A stretch of 64,000 nt of DNA, from assembly GCF_034006665.1 (NCBI RefSeq), contig NZ_JAVESI010000011.1:1-64000 (forward strand). Direction: 5' to 3'. The DNA comes from Trichloromonas sp034006665. Lineage in GTDB: Bacteria > Desulfobacterota > Desulfuromonadia > Desulfuromonadales > Trichloromonadaceae. Position 1 is the first letter of the stretch, and the number at the start of each line of letters is the position of its first letter. Below, one piece after another: positions 27,755-35,787 of this stretch. A program made the translations under genes and the position numbers. The notes below the pieces were generated by a model that was not told the DNA's origin, made no database searches, and was given only the letters and a program-made list of their open reading frames with translations.

Positions 27755-29416
27755 TCAGGGAGTAGCCAGGGGAATGGTGAAGGCAAAACGGCTGCCGCGG
27801 CCATCGGTGACAGGACTTTCCACCCAGATTTCGCCATTGTGCAGGCTGACGATCTCCTTGCAGATGGCCAGCCCGAGGCCGGTTCCCTTGCGGTAGACGG
27901 TGGCGCTGGGCAACTGCTCGTAGCGGCCGAAGAGGTTTTTCTGCTGTTGCACCGGGATGCCGCAACCGGTATCGCTGATGCTGATTTCCAGGGCCGCTTG
28001 CTTCTGGCGGGTGGTGGCGGGGACGGCGGCGATGCGGATGCTGCCGCCGTCGGGGGTGAATTTGACGGCATTGCTGAGAAGGTTGGCGAGAACCCGGGTC
28101 AGCTGTTTTTCGTCGGCCATGACTAGGGGCAGGGTTTCCGGCAGATCCTGCTCAATTCGCAAGCGATGCTCTTCCAGCTGGACCGAGAAGCCGCCGAGAA
28201 TCTGGGCGATCAGGGGCGCCAGTTCGAGGGGGCGGGGAGCGACCTGCATCTTGCCCGCCTCCAGTTTCGAATAGTCGAGGATATCGTCGATCAGTGCCAG
28301 CAGCCGGGTGCAGCCTTCCTGGATATTCTTTAGAGCTGCCCCCTGGTCGGGAGAAACCTGGCCGAGGATCCCTTCGGCCAAGACGTTGGTGAACCCGCTG
28401 ATGCCGGTCAGCGGCGAGCGCATGTCGTGCACCAGCATCGACACCAGATCCGCTTTGACATTCTCCATGTCTTTGATTTTTTTCAGGTAACGCGCAACGA
28501 TCAGAAAACGGTCGGCAATCACGTCGAGCGCTTGACTCATCCCCTTGGTCAGCCGCCGCTGGCCGTTTTCGAAAAGGGTGAGCGAGGCCAGCAGTTCGTT
28601 GCCGTCGTAGATCGGCAAGAAACTGAGAACCTGGAAGTTGACCGGCATCGGCCGTCCTTCCCGGGCTTCCTGTTCGATCAGGATGAAACGGTACTTGCCC
28701 GGGACGTCGCGGTCGAGTCCGGCCCGGTGCAGCATTTCTTTGCGAGATTGTTTGATGAACCCGTCCGACACCGGCTCCATCAGCTGCAGAAACAGGGAAT
28801 ATTTGTCCGCGCCCTCGCGCAGCAGCAGCCCGGCTGCGCTGTAACGGCAGATCAGGCCGAGAAAATTGAAGAGTTCCCGGGCCAGCGCCTCGCTGTCATG
28901 GGCGAGTCCGGTCAGTTTCAGGACTTCGTTGCAAATTGTCGACTCATAAAGGAGGCGGTCAAGCAGGCCGGTGATCTGGTTGCGGATCGCCTTGCCGTTG
29001 AGCCCCCGGGCCCCTCGCGGGGGGGGCTCGGCTGTGTCTTCGCGGCCATTGAGGAACTTTTCGATGGTTGTGAGGATGCTGGGATAATCGGCGGTCTTTT
29101 CCAGAAAAGCGTCGGCTCCGGCTTTTTCCCCCCAGAAACGGTTGTGGGGTTCCGCCTGGGAACTGAAGAGGACGATCGGGATGTTCTGGGTGAGAGGGTC
29201 GTTTTTGAGGATGCGGCAGAGGTGGTAGCCGTTGAGTTCCGAGATGGGAATGTCGGAAAGGATCAGATCGGGAGGCCTCTGGTAGATGCTGACGATCGCC
29301 TTCATGCCGTTATCGGCGGTTCGCACCCGGTATCCGGCCTGTTCGAGAAAATTCCGCAGGGGGAGGGTCTGGGGCAGGTTTTCGTCGATCAGCAGAAGGG
29401 TGAAACGACGGGTCAT
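27755..29416 (-). CDS. Hybrid sensor histidine kinase with N-terminal receiver
   Basis: 553 residues: a receiver at 1-125 (LLLIDENLPQT; phospho-acceptor in DLILSDIPISELNG; LFSSQ; Lys in AFLEK), a middle region (150-310) resembling a GAF-type sensor with no clear motif, a HisKA domain with His in MLVHDMRSPLTGISGF (about 329), and an HATPase (NLLSNAVKFTPDGG, DTGCGIP, GTGLGLAICKEI). There is no membrane segment, so it is a cytoplasmic kinase whose receiver may be phosphorylated by another kinase. Ribosome site GAAGAGG. Its partner is not in sight. Confidence 0.87.
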   Translation of the reverse strand: MTRRFTLLLIDENLPQTLPLRNFLEQAGYRVRTADNGMKAIVSIYQRPPDLILSDIPISELNGYHLCRILKNDPLTQNIPIVLFSSQAEPHNRFWGEKAGADAFLEKTADYPSILTTIEKFLNGREDTAEPPPRGARGLNGKAIRNQITGLLDRLLYESTICNEVLKLTGLAHDSEALARELFNFLGLICRYSAAGLLLREGADKYSLFLQLMEPVSDGFIKQSRKEMLHRAGLDRDVPGKYRFILIEQEAREGRPMPVNFQVLSFLPIYDGNELLASLTLFENGQRRLTKGMSQALDVIADRFLIVARYLKKIKDMENVKADLVSMLVHDMRSPLTGISGFTNVLAEGILGQVSPDQGAALKNIQEGCTRLLALIDDILDYSKLEAGKMQVAPRPLELAPLIAQILGGFSVQLEEHRLRIEQDLPETLPLVMADEKQLTRVLANLLSNAVKFTPDGGSIRIAAVPATTRQKQAALEISISDTGCGIPVQQQKNLFGRYEQLPSATVYRKGTGLGLAICKEIVSLHNGEIWVESPVTDGRGSRFAFTIPLATP

Positions 29417-29861
29417 GAAGGCCTCTTCGCGCCGGTGGCGGGATGCGCCGTGGCAATCGTGCGGAGTCTGTTTCGAGATGGTCCCAATCTTAATTATCTA
29501 TTTATTAACAGTCAAGCCTTGTGGCGGCCTTGCGATGCTTCACTCTCTATCCGTTCGTTCTTTTGGGCGGCCTTGGCGGTGTGGGCGCTGCTTGCGGAAT
29601 GGGCATGTGCGGTTTTTTTCTGCTCAAAAAATGGGCCGATTTTTTCGGCCTCGTTCAGGAGGGTCAGGCGGCTTTTTCGGGAGAGGGTGTTTTCCCCCTG
29701 TGAATTCAAGTGAATATGATTTATTTTTGAGGTCTTGAAAAATGGCAGGTTCCTTGCTAAACGGTTTGGCCAGGAACGCTGTTCGTTGTCGATAAGGCGG
29801 ATGCGCGGGGAAAGGCTCATCGCGTTTCCGACGCGCCGGATTCTCTTCGGGAGGTGAAAAG
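29417..29861. other. Divergent intergenic region, histidine kinase / glnB
   Basis: 445 bases without a credible gene. It holds the sigma-54-type promoter of glnB (29743-29758) and a GGCCGA/TCGGCC hairpin at 29634-29650 that, read on the minus strand, is followed by six T within two bases and resembles a terminator directed away from glnB. No NtrC-type palindrome was recognised. Short frames on both strands here lack ribosome sites and family motifs. Confidence 0.5.
29743..29758 (+). promoter_or_regulatory. Sigma-54 (-24/-12) promoter of glnB
   Basis: TGGCAGGTTCCTTGCT matches the sigma-54 consensus TGGCAC-N5-TTGCW with GG and GC exactly 10 bases apart. It lies 104 nt before the glnB start. 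Control of PII and glutamine synthetase by RpoN is well established in many proteobacteria, which fits the context. Confidence 0.75.
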
Positions 29862-30200
29862 ATGAGAAAAGTGGAAGCCGTTATCAAGCCCTTCAAGCTT
29901 GACGAGGTCAAGGAAGCTCTGAACGAAATCGGAATTCAGGGGATTACCGTCAGTGAAGTCAAGGGATTCGGACGGCAGAAGGGGCACACCGAACTCTATC
30001 GCGGCGCCGAATACGTGGTTGATTTCATCCCCAAAATCAAGATGGAGATCATCGTCAGTGACGAGATGGCTGCCAAGGTCGTCGACGTTATCGCCGAGAC
30101 CGCCCGCACCGGACGCATCGGCGACGGCAAGATCTTCGTGACCAGTGTCGACGAAGTGGTTCGTATCCGTACCGGCGAGCGTGGCGACGACGCGCTCTAG
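29862..30200 (+). CDS. glnB: Nitrogen regulatory protein P-II
   Basis: 112 residues, the standard PII length. N-terminus MRKVEAVIKPFKLDEVKEAL; T-loop GHTELYRGAEYVVDF with the uridylylatable Tyr at residue 51; and the C-terminal signature TGRIGDGKIFV that binds ATP/ADP. It senses 2-oxoglutarate and the adenylate state and controls glutamine synthetase and nitrogen regulators. Ribosome site GGGAGG. It lies upstream of glnA with a sigma-54-type promoter in front; the original 83 nt spacer to glnA is now interrupted by an insertion sequence. Tyr51 is conserved, so GlnD-type uridylylation is plausible. Confidence 0.96.
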   Translation: MRKVEAVIKPFKLDEVKEALNEIGIQGITVSEVKGFGRQKGHTELYRGAEYVVDFIPKIKMEIIVSDEMAAKVVDVIAETARTGRIGDGKIFVTSVDEVVRIRTGERGDDAL

Positions 30201-30255
30201 AGGCGCGCACCGATATCTTTTCCTTACGGCCTTCCCGTGCGCAGGGTGGGGCTTA

Positions 30256-30263
30256 AAAAATTA
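30256..30263. repeat. Target site duplication, left copy (8 bp)
   Basis: AAAAATTA directly before the left inverted repeat; identical to 31328-31335. Confidence 0.9.
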
Positions 30264-30287
30264 CCTGAATAGAACTAATCTTCCGCA
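30264..30287. repeat. Left terminal inverted repeat of the IS1595 element
   Basis: 24 bp, starting CCTGAATAGAAC; exact reverse complement of 31304-31327. Confidence 0.93.
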
Positions 30288-30359
30288 GAGTGGCTGAGTG
30301 ACGTATTCTGACACAGTCATCGATTATCTTCACGGCATACCTACCCAAGGAGGTGCACC

Positions 30360-31316
30360 GTGAAGCTGAACCGAATCCAAATGCAACCAGGCATGAGCCT
30401 GAATCAGTTCCTCTCCGAATATGGCACTGAGCGCCAGTGCGAGGCAGTTCTTGAGCAGTCCCGCTGGCCACAAGGATTTCAGTGTCCGGATTGTATGGCC
30501 AAGGATCACTTTTCGTATTTTCGAGGCCGTGTAAAGGTTTTTCAGTGCCGAGCATGCCGATCGCAGACTACGCTGACCGAAGGGACTATTTTTCATTCAA
30601 CAAAGCTTCCTCTGACCGCCTGGTTCCAAGCCATGTACTTTCTGAGCCAAAACAAAAATAACGTTTCTATCTTGGAGCTTAGGCGCCTGACTGGCCTAAG
30701 CTACCCTGCGGCTTGGCGGATGAAGCACAAGCTCATGCAGGTTATGTACGAGCGTGAAATCACAACCAAATTGTCCGGTCGGGTCGAGATCGACGATGCC
30801 TACCTGGGTGGTGAAAACCCTGGAGGCAAGGCCGGGCGAGGTTCTGAGAACAAAATCCCGTTCATCGCCGCCGTCCAGACCAACAATCAGAACAACCCTT
30901 TGTATGTCGTCTTTTCCAAGGTCAAGACGTTCAGTCGCGAAGAGATTACCGCTTGGGCTACTCGGTCTCTGGTCCCTTCAGCAACAGTTGTTTCCGATGG
31001 CCTCTGGTGCTTTAAAGGCGTCACAGATATTGGATGTTCCCAGCAGCGTGAAGTCGTTGGCAAAGGTCGTAAAAGCACCGACATGGAGTGTTTCACCTGG
31101 GTGAATACCATCCTAGGCAATCTGAAAACCGCCATTGCCGGAACGTATCACTCCTTTGATTTCGAAAAATACGCTCACCGTTACCTCGGCGAGTATCAGT
31201 ATCGCTTCAATCGTCGATTTGATCTTGCTCGAATACTCCCGCGCTTGATTACAGCGGCAACCCAAACTGGCAAACGCACTGACCGCTGGCTGCGTCACGG
31301 GCTTGCGGAAGATTAG
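30360..31316 (+). CDS. IS1595-family transposase
   Basis: 318 residues. An N-terminal zinc ribbon (C42-x2-C45 in QCPDC; C63-x2-C66 in QCRAC) is followed by the ISXO2-type DDE domain: EIDDAYLGG (Asp145/146), VVSDGLWCF (Asp213), and HRYLGEYQYRFNRR, supplying the third acidic position (Glu278). This order is diagnostic of the IS1595 family. The start is GTG at 30360, behind a very strong AAGGAGGTG. The stop TAG (31314-31316) lies inside the right inverted repeat. The frame is intact, so the element should be able to move. Confidence 0.93.
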   Translation: MKLNRIQMQPGMSLNQFLSEYGTERQCEAVLEQSRWPQGFQCPDCMAKDHFSYFRGRVKVFQCRACRSQTTLTEGTIFHSTKLPLTAWFQAMYFLSQNKNNVSILELRRLTGLSYPAAWRMKHKLMQVMYEREITTKLSGRVEIDDAYLGGENPGGKAGRGSENKIPFIAAVQTNNQNNPLYVVFSKVKTFSREEITAWATRSLVPSATVVSDGLWCFKGVTDIGCSQQREVVGKGRKSTDMECFTWVNTILGNLKTAIAGTYHSFDFEKYAHRYLGEYQYRFNRRFDLARILPRLITAATQTGKRTDRWLRHGLAED

Positions 31317-31327
31317 TTCTATTCAGG
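31304..31327. repeat. Right terminal inverted repeat of the IS1595 element
   Basis: 24 bp, exact reverse complement of the left end; it contains the transposase stop codon. Confidence 0.93.
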
Positions 31328-31335
31328 AAAAATTA
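31328..31335. repeat. Target site duplication, right copy (8 bp)
   Basis: AAAAATTA directly after the right inverted repeat. Confidence 0.9.
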
Positions 31336-31355
31336 TCCAGTCAAAGGAGACATCA

Positions 31356-32765
31356 ATGACACCCAAGGAAGTCGTGGCTTTTGCCCAGGAGAACAACTGC
31401 CGGATGGTCGATTACAAGTTTCTCGATTTTGTCGGCATCTGGCAGCACTTTTCCACCCCCCTCAGCGAGTTCAGCGAAGATACCTTCGAGGAAGGCATCG
31501 GTTTCGACGGTTCCTCGATCCGCGGCTGGCAGCCGATCCATAACAGCGACATGCTGCTGATTCCCGACGCCACCACGGCGAAGGTCGATCCCTTTATCCA
31601 GGTTCCGTCCCTCAGCCTGATCTGTGACATCATCGATCCGATTACCCGCGAGGGCTACACCCGCGATCCCCGTTTCATTGCCAAAAAAGCGGAGGCCTAC
31701 CTGAATTCGACGGGTATCGCCGATACCGCCTATTTCGGCCCCGAACCGGAATTCTTCATCTTTGACGATATCCGCTACGGCTCCAGTGCCAACGAGTCCT
31801 TTTACAGCATCGACTCCGTCGAGGGCGCCTGGAACACCGGTCGCGAGGAATGTCCCAACCTCGGCTACAAACCCCGGCACAAGGAAGGCTACTTCCCCTG
31901 CGCCCCCACCGACTCCTTCGTCGACTTGCGTAACGAGATGGTGCAGGTGCTGCAAAGCGTCGGCATGCGCATCGAAGCGTCCCATCACGAGGTCGCCACC
32001 GGCGGCCAGAACGAGATCGACATGCGCTTCGACAGTCTGCTGCGCATGGGGGATACTCTGCAATGGTTCAAGTACATCATCAAGAACGTTGCCTTTCGTA
32101 ACGGCAAGACCGTGACCTTTATGCCCAAGCCGCTCTACGGTGACAACGGCTCCGGCATGCACTGCCACCAGTCCCTGTGGAAGGACGGTCAGAACCTTTT
32201 CGCCGGCGACGGCTACGGCGGTCTCTCGAAGATGGCCATGTACTACATCGGCGGCATCATGAAGCACGCCAAGGCCCTGTGCGCCTTCACCAACCCCAGC
32301 GTCAACTCCTACAAGCGTCTGGTCCCCGGCTATGAGGCGCCGGTCAATCTGGCGTATTCGAACCGCAACCGTTCCGCTTCGCTGCGTATTCCGGTCACCA
32401 ACAACCCGAAATCGAAGCGCGTCGAATACCGCACTCCCGACCCTTCCTGCAACGGCTATCTGGCCTTTGCCGCCCAGCTTATGGCCGGTCTCGACGGCAT
32501 CGAGAACAAGATCGATCCGGGCCAGCCGCTGGACAAGGACATTTACGGGCTCTCCCCCGAGGAGCTCAAGGATATCCCGAACGTCGCCCGCAGCCTGGAG
32601 GATGCCCTTAATCATCTGCGCGAGGATCACGCCTTTCTGCTCAAGGGGGATGTCTTCACCGAGGACGTCATTGAGAAGTGGATTGAGTACAAGATGGAAG
32701 CGGAAGTTAACCCGACCCGTATGCGCCCGACCCCGATGGAGTTCGCCCTTTATTTCGACTGCTGA
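31356..32765 (+). CDS. glnA: Glutamine synthetase type I
   Basis: 469 residues, the length of dodecameric GSI. Readable signatures: GFDGSSIRGWQ (near 49), the metal-binding FGPEPEFF, HHEVATGGQNEID, the ATP loop KPLYGDNGSGMHCHQS, and NRSASLRIP. Tyr397 (DKDIYGLSPEE) falls exactly at the adenylylation position known from E. coli, so GlnE-type control is likely. It makes glutamine from glutamate, ammonia and ATP. The ribosome site AAAGGAGA lies just after the inserted IS; expression from the glnB promoter would have to read through the IS. A bidirectional terminator follows. Confidence 0.97.
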   Translation: MTPKEVVAFAQENNCRMVDYKFLDFVGIWQHFSTPLSEFSEDTFEEGIGFDGSSIRGWQPIHNSDMLLIPDATTAKVDPFIQVPSLSLICDIIDPITREGYTRDPRFIAKKAEAYLNSTGIADTAYFGPEPEFFIFDDIRYGSSANESFYSIDSVEGAWNTGREECPNLGYKPRHKEGYFPCAPTDSFVDLRNEMVQVLQSVGMRIEASHHEVATGGQNEIDMRFDSLLRMGDTLQWFKYIIKNVAFRNGKTVTFMPKPLYGDNGSGMHCHQSLWKDGQNLFAGDGYGGLSKMAMYYIGGIMKHAKALCAFTNPSVNSYKRLVPGYEAPVNLAYSNRNRSASLRIPVTNNPKSKRVEYRTPDPSCNGYLAFAAQLMAGLDGIENKIDPGQPLDKDIYGLSPEELKDIPNVARSLEDALNHLREDHAFLLKGDVFTEDVIEKWIEYKMEAEVNPTRMRPTPMEFALYFDC

Positions 32766-32788
32766 TCGGCGCGGTCGTTTTCAGACCA

Positions 32789-32830
32789 ACGCAAAAAGCC
32801 CCCGGTTTCGAAGCCGGGGGCTTTTTGCGT
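32789..32830. terminator. Bidirectional terminator between glnA and thrC
   Basis: A perfect 17 bp stem, ACGCAAAAAGCCCCCGG against its complement, with an 8-base loop (TTTCGAAG). A-tract on one side and T-tract on the other serve both converging genes. Confidence 0.92.
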
Positions 32831-32848
32831 TAAAAGAAACGGGCGTGG

Positions 32849-34240
32849 TTAGCTCAGAGCGTGGGACGCCAGATAGTTCTTCACCGCTGTGGTGTCGGCA
32901 TCGATGATCGCGCAGCGCTTCTCGCGGCTTTCGATTCCCGCCAGGGAGGCGTGGCGTGGCGGCTCCTGGCCGATGGCCAAGTGCACCGCTTCGCCGAACT
33001 TGGCGGGATGGGCGGTGGCCAGGCAGACCGTCGGGGTTTGCCCGTCGCCGAGATCGAGAGCGGCGCGGACGCCGACGGCGGTGTGCGGATCGAGCAGGTA
33101 GCCGGTTTTGCCGTGGAAGTCGTGGATGGTCTCCAGGGTCTCGGCGTTGGAGACGGCCAAGGCGAGAAAATCCTGGGCCACCTTCTCCCGCTCGCCGGCG
33201 CTAAAGACGAGGCGGCCGGTAGCGGCCAGTTCGCTCATGGCGTCGCGTACCCGCCCGCTCTGCTCATCATAAAGATAATAGAGGTAGCGCTCGAAGTTGC
33301 TCGCCAGCTGGATATCCATGGAGGGAGAGTAGGTCTGCGCCACCGCGCCGATGGAATAATCCCCCTGGCGGACGAAGCGGGTAAGAATGTTGTTCTCGTT
33401 GGTGGCGAGAATCAACCGGCTGATCGGCAAGCCCATTTTTTTGGCGACGAAGCCGGCGAAGATGTCGCCGAAGTTGCCGGTCGGCACCGAAAAGCGGATT
33501 TCCCGGCAGCCCGTCTGCTTGCGCACCCGTCCCCAGGCGTAAAAGTAATAGACGACCTGGGCCAGCACCCGCGCCCAGTTGATGGAGTTGACCGCGCCCA
33601 AGGCATACTTGGCCTTGAAGGCGAGATCGCCGAAGGTCTCCTTGACGATACGCTGGCCGTCGTCGAAGGTGCCGCGAATCGCCAGATTGAAGACGTTCGG
33701 GTCGGTGACCGTGGTCATCTGCAGTTCTTGGATGGGGGAAACCTTGCCTTGGGGATGGAGGATGAAGATGTTGATGTTCTTCTTCCCGCGTACCCCGTAA
33801 ATGGCGGCGCTCCCCGTATCCCCGGAGGTGGCGCCGAGAATATTCATCCGCTCGCCGCGCTCGGCGAGCAGATATTCGAAAAGATTGCCGAGAAACTGCA
33901 GGGCCACGTCCTTGAAGGCCAGGGTCGGTCCGTGAAAAAGTTCGAGGATATGCACGCCGTTGTGACGGACCACCGGGGTGATCTCCGGATGGGTGAAGGA
34001 GGCGTAAGAGCGGTCGATCAGCCCTTTGAGGTCCGCCGCGGGAATGTCGCCGATAAAGCGGGCGAGGATCTGGAAAGCCAGTTCGGGATAATCGAGCATC
34101 TCCAGGGCGGCGATGTCTCCTTGTGTCAGTTGCGGGATCGCTTCGGGCAGCAGCAGCCCGCCGTCGTCGGCCAGCCCCATCATCACGGCGTCCTTGAAGG
34201 AGAGACTGCGGACGCGGCCGCGGGTACTCAGGTAGTTCAT
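32849..34240 (-). CDS. thrC: Threonine synthase
   Basis: 463 residues, a PLP enzyme of the long ThrC type. N-terminus MNYLSTRG, the PLP-lysine motif HGPTLAFKDVALQF (Lys near 111), the phosphate-binding GATSGDTGSAA, and SVPTGNFGDIFAG. It converts O-phosphohomoserine to threonine. Ribosome site AGGAGAAA 7 nt before the ATG at 34240. Convergent with glnA; the upstream spacer is shared with dctP, which runs the other way. Confidence 0.95.
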   Translation of the reverse strand: MNYLSTRGRVRSLSFKDAVMMGLADDGGLLLPEAIPQLTQGDIAALEMLDYPELAFQILARFIGDIPAADLKGLIDRSYASFTHPEITPVVRHNGVHILELFHGPTLAFKDVALQFLGNLFEYLLAERGERMNILGATSGDTGSAAIYGVRGKKNINIFILHPQGKVSPIQELQMTTVTDPNVFNLAIRGTFDDGQRIVKETFGDLAFKAKYALGAVNSINWARVLAQVVYYFYAWGRVRKQTGCREIRFSVPTGNFGDIFAGFVAKKMGLPISRLILATNENNILTRFVRQGDYSIGAVAQTYSPSMDIQLASNFERYLYYLYDEQSGRVRDAMSELAATGRLVFSAGEREKVAQDFLALAVSNAETLETIHDFHGKTGYLLDPHTAVGVRAALDLGDGQTPTVCLATAHPAKFGEAVHLAIGQEPPRHASLAGIESREKRCAIIDADTTAVKNYLASHALS

Positions 34241-34456
34241 GGGCGTTTCTCCTGAAAATTGGTCCGCTCAGTTTAGCAGGAACGGCCGGGGCAGGGAAGG
34301 AGAAAGAGGCGGATAGGTACGGCAAGGGAAGGATGGCGAGCGGCGGTGCGCTATCCTCCATCGCTGGGATGAAAAAAATTGCTTGTCACGGCTGGCGAGG
34401 ATGGCTAATTTCAGTTGAAACGGTATTATATCCCTTGTGTTTTCATGCATGGATAG

Positions 34457-34497
34457 TGGCCGAAAAAGGCCATGTCCGGCTATTTTTAGCCATTTTT
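34457..34497 (+). terminator. Two tandem hairpins, the second terminator-like, in the dctP leader
   Basis: TGGCC-GAAAAA-GGCCA (34457-34472) is followed six bases later by GGCTA-TTTT-TAGCC (34478-34491) and then CATTTTT. The second could act as a weak intrinsic terminator or attenuator within a dctP leader transcript. The stems are short. Confidence 0.35.
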
Positions 34498-34563
34498 GCG
34501 GGTCCGGTGCGAACCCAGTTTCAGTAAAAAGGCTATCTTTCGGGATGATCGCTCTTTGTGGCG

Positions 34564-34580
34564 TTGGTATATTTATTGCT
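34564..34580 (+). promoter_or_regulatory. Candidate sigma-54 promoter of dctP
   Basis: TTGGTATATTTATTGCT has GG and GC 10 bases apart and the TTGC half, but lacks the conserved CAC after GG. It lies about 116 nt before dctP. Dicarboxylate transport genes are often RpoN-dependent, which makes it worth noting. Confidence 0.3.
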
Positions 34581-34695
34581 TCTGTTTGTTTGGGCAAAAC
34601 AATGTCTCGAAAAAATCGAAGTATTTTGTATGCCCCGGCCGGCTGAAACGCATCCGGTTCGGTGTGGTAATCCATTCCATCAAAGGAGATCGAGA

Positions 34696-35688
34696 ATGAA
34701 GATGAGGACCCTGCTGGCTGTAGTCATGGTTCTGGCATTTGCCGGTACCGCCCTGGCCGAACCGATTGTCATCAAATTCAGCCATGTCGTCGCCGTAGAC
34801 ACCCCGAAAGGGCAAGCGGCCGAATACTTCAAGAAGCTGGCCGAGGAGCGCACCAAGGGCGCAGTGAAAGTCGAGGTTTACCCGAACAGCCAGCTTTACA
34901 AGGACAAGGAAGAGGTCGAGGCGCTACAGCTTGGTTCGGTGCAGATGCTGGCACCGTCCCTGGCCAAATTCGGCCCCTTGGGCGTCAAGGAGTTCGAACT
35001 CTTCGATCTGCCGTTTATTTTTGACGGTTATGAGCAGCTGCACAAGGTTACGGAAGGGCCGGTGGGAAAGAAACTGCTGGCCAAGCTCGAACCCAAGGGC
35101 CTTCTCGGCTTGGCGTACTGGGATAACGGGTTCAAGGTGATGAGCGCCAACAAGGAAATTCGTACCCCGGAACAGATGAAGGGACTTAAGGTGCGCATCC
35201 AGTCCTCGAAGATTCTCGATGCCCAGATGCGTCAGCTCAAGTCCATCCCCCAGGTTCTGGCTTTCTCCGAGGTGTACCAAGCGCTGCAGACCGGTGTTGT
35301 CGACGGCACGGAAAATCCGCCTTCCAATCTCTATACCCAGAAGATGCACGAAGTGCAGAAGTACGTAGCCACCACCAATCACGGCTACCTTGGCTACGCC
35401 GTTATCGTCAACAAGAAGTTCTGGGAGGGTCTGCCGGCGGATATCCGCGTGACCTTGGAGGGGGCCATGGCCGAGGCCACCACGTATGCCAACGATATCG
35501 CCAAGCGGAAGAACGAGGAAGATCTCGCCGCCGTTAAGGCCTCGGGCAAGAGCGAGATTCTGGAACTGAGCGCGGAAGAGCGCGCCGCCTGGAAAAAGGC
35601 CTTGGTTCCGGTGCATGAGAAAATGGCGAGCCGGGTCGGCAAGGATCTCATCGCGGAAGTCCACGAAGTCACCGGTTTCCAGAAATAA
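34696..35688 (+). CDS. dctP: TRAP transporter solute-binding protein (DctP family)
   Basis: 330 residues. Signal peptide MKMRTLLAVVMVLAFAGTALA, cleaved before EPIVIKFSHVV. The binding-protein core shows KGQAAEYFKKLAEERT, the ligand-Arg region KGLKVRIQSSKI, and the signature EVYQALQTGVVDGTENPP. It captures a carboxylate in the periplasm and delivers it to DctQM. C4-dicarboxylate is likely but not proved. The ATG at 34696 follows AAGGAG by 7 nt. A terminator-like hairpin after the stop separates it from dctQM and would favour excess binding protein. Confidence 0.92.
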   Translation: MKMRTLLAVVMVLAFAGTALAEPIVIKFSHVVAVDTPKGQAAEYFKKLAEERTKGAVKVEVYPNSQLYKDKEEVEALQLGSVQMLAPSLAKFGPLGVKEFELFDLPFIFDGYEQLHKVTEGPVGKKLLAKLEPKGLLGLAYWDNGFKVMSANKEIRTPEQMKGLKVRIQSSKILDAQMRQLKSIPQVLAFSEVYQALQTGVVDGTENPPSNLYTQKMHEVQKYVATTNHGYLGYAVIVNKKFWEGLPADIRVTLEGAMAEATTYANDIAKRKNEEDLAAVKASGKSEILELSAEERAAWKKALVPVHEKMASRVGKDLIAEVHEVTGFQK

Positions 35689-35711
35689 CCCTGAAGAAAT
35701 GGTTTTTCCCG

Positions 35712-35740
35712 CCGCCGCGCCCAGGCGCGGCGGTTTTTTT
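35712..35740 (+). terminator. Intra-operon terminator between dctP and dctQ
   Basis: Perfect 9 bp GC stem CCGCCGCGC / GCGCGGCGG with a CCAG loop and seven T. It is strong enough to stop most transcripts, leaving partial read-through into dctQM. Confidence 0.8.
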
Positions 35741-35787
35741 CCGCCGATTCGCTTTTCCAAATCTCCTTCCGTGGAGCATGCTCGACG

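Larger units (their letters stand above)
30264..31327 (+). mobile_element. IS1595-family insertion sequence, complete (1064 bp)
   Basis: Perfect 24 bp terminal inverted repeats (30264-30287 and 31304-31327; the left starts CCTGAATAGAACTAATC) enclose a single intact transposase gene. A perfect 8 bp duplication, AAAAATTA, flanks it, the length expected for the IS1595 family. No passenger gene. The exact repeats and duplication suggest a recent insertion. It sits between glnB and glnA, in the same direction as both. Confidence 0.93.
34241..34695. other. Divergent intergenic region thrC / dctP, structured leader
   Basis: 455 bases without a credible gene and clearly more AT-rich than the genes. 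On the plus strand it contains a candidate sigma-70 promoter (TTGTCA 34383-34388, 17 nt, TAATTT 34406-34411), two adjacent hairpins, and a candidate sigma-54 promoter nearer dctP. A GTG-started extension of dctP from 34558 lacks the signal-peptide organisation and is not accepted. Confidence 0.45.

Noticed and set aside
29512..29911. Two minus-strand frames in the glnB promoter region
   Set aside because: They cross the sigma-54 site and the glnB start, lack ribosome sites and have no family resemblance.
34558..34695. A 46-codon N-terminal extension of DctP
   Set aside because: It would bury the signal peptide. The ATG at 34696 has a proper ribosome site directly in front.
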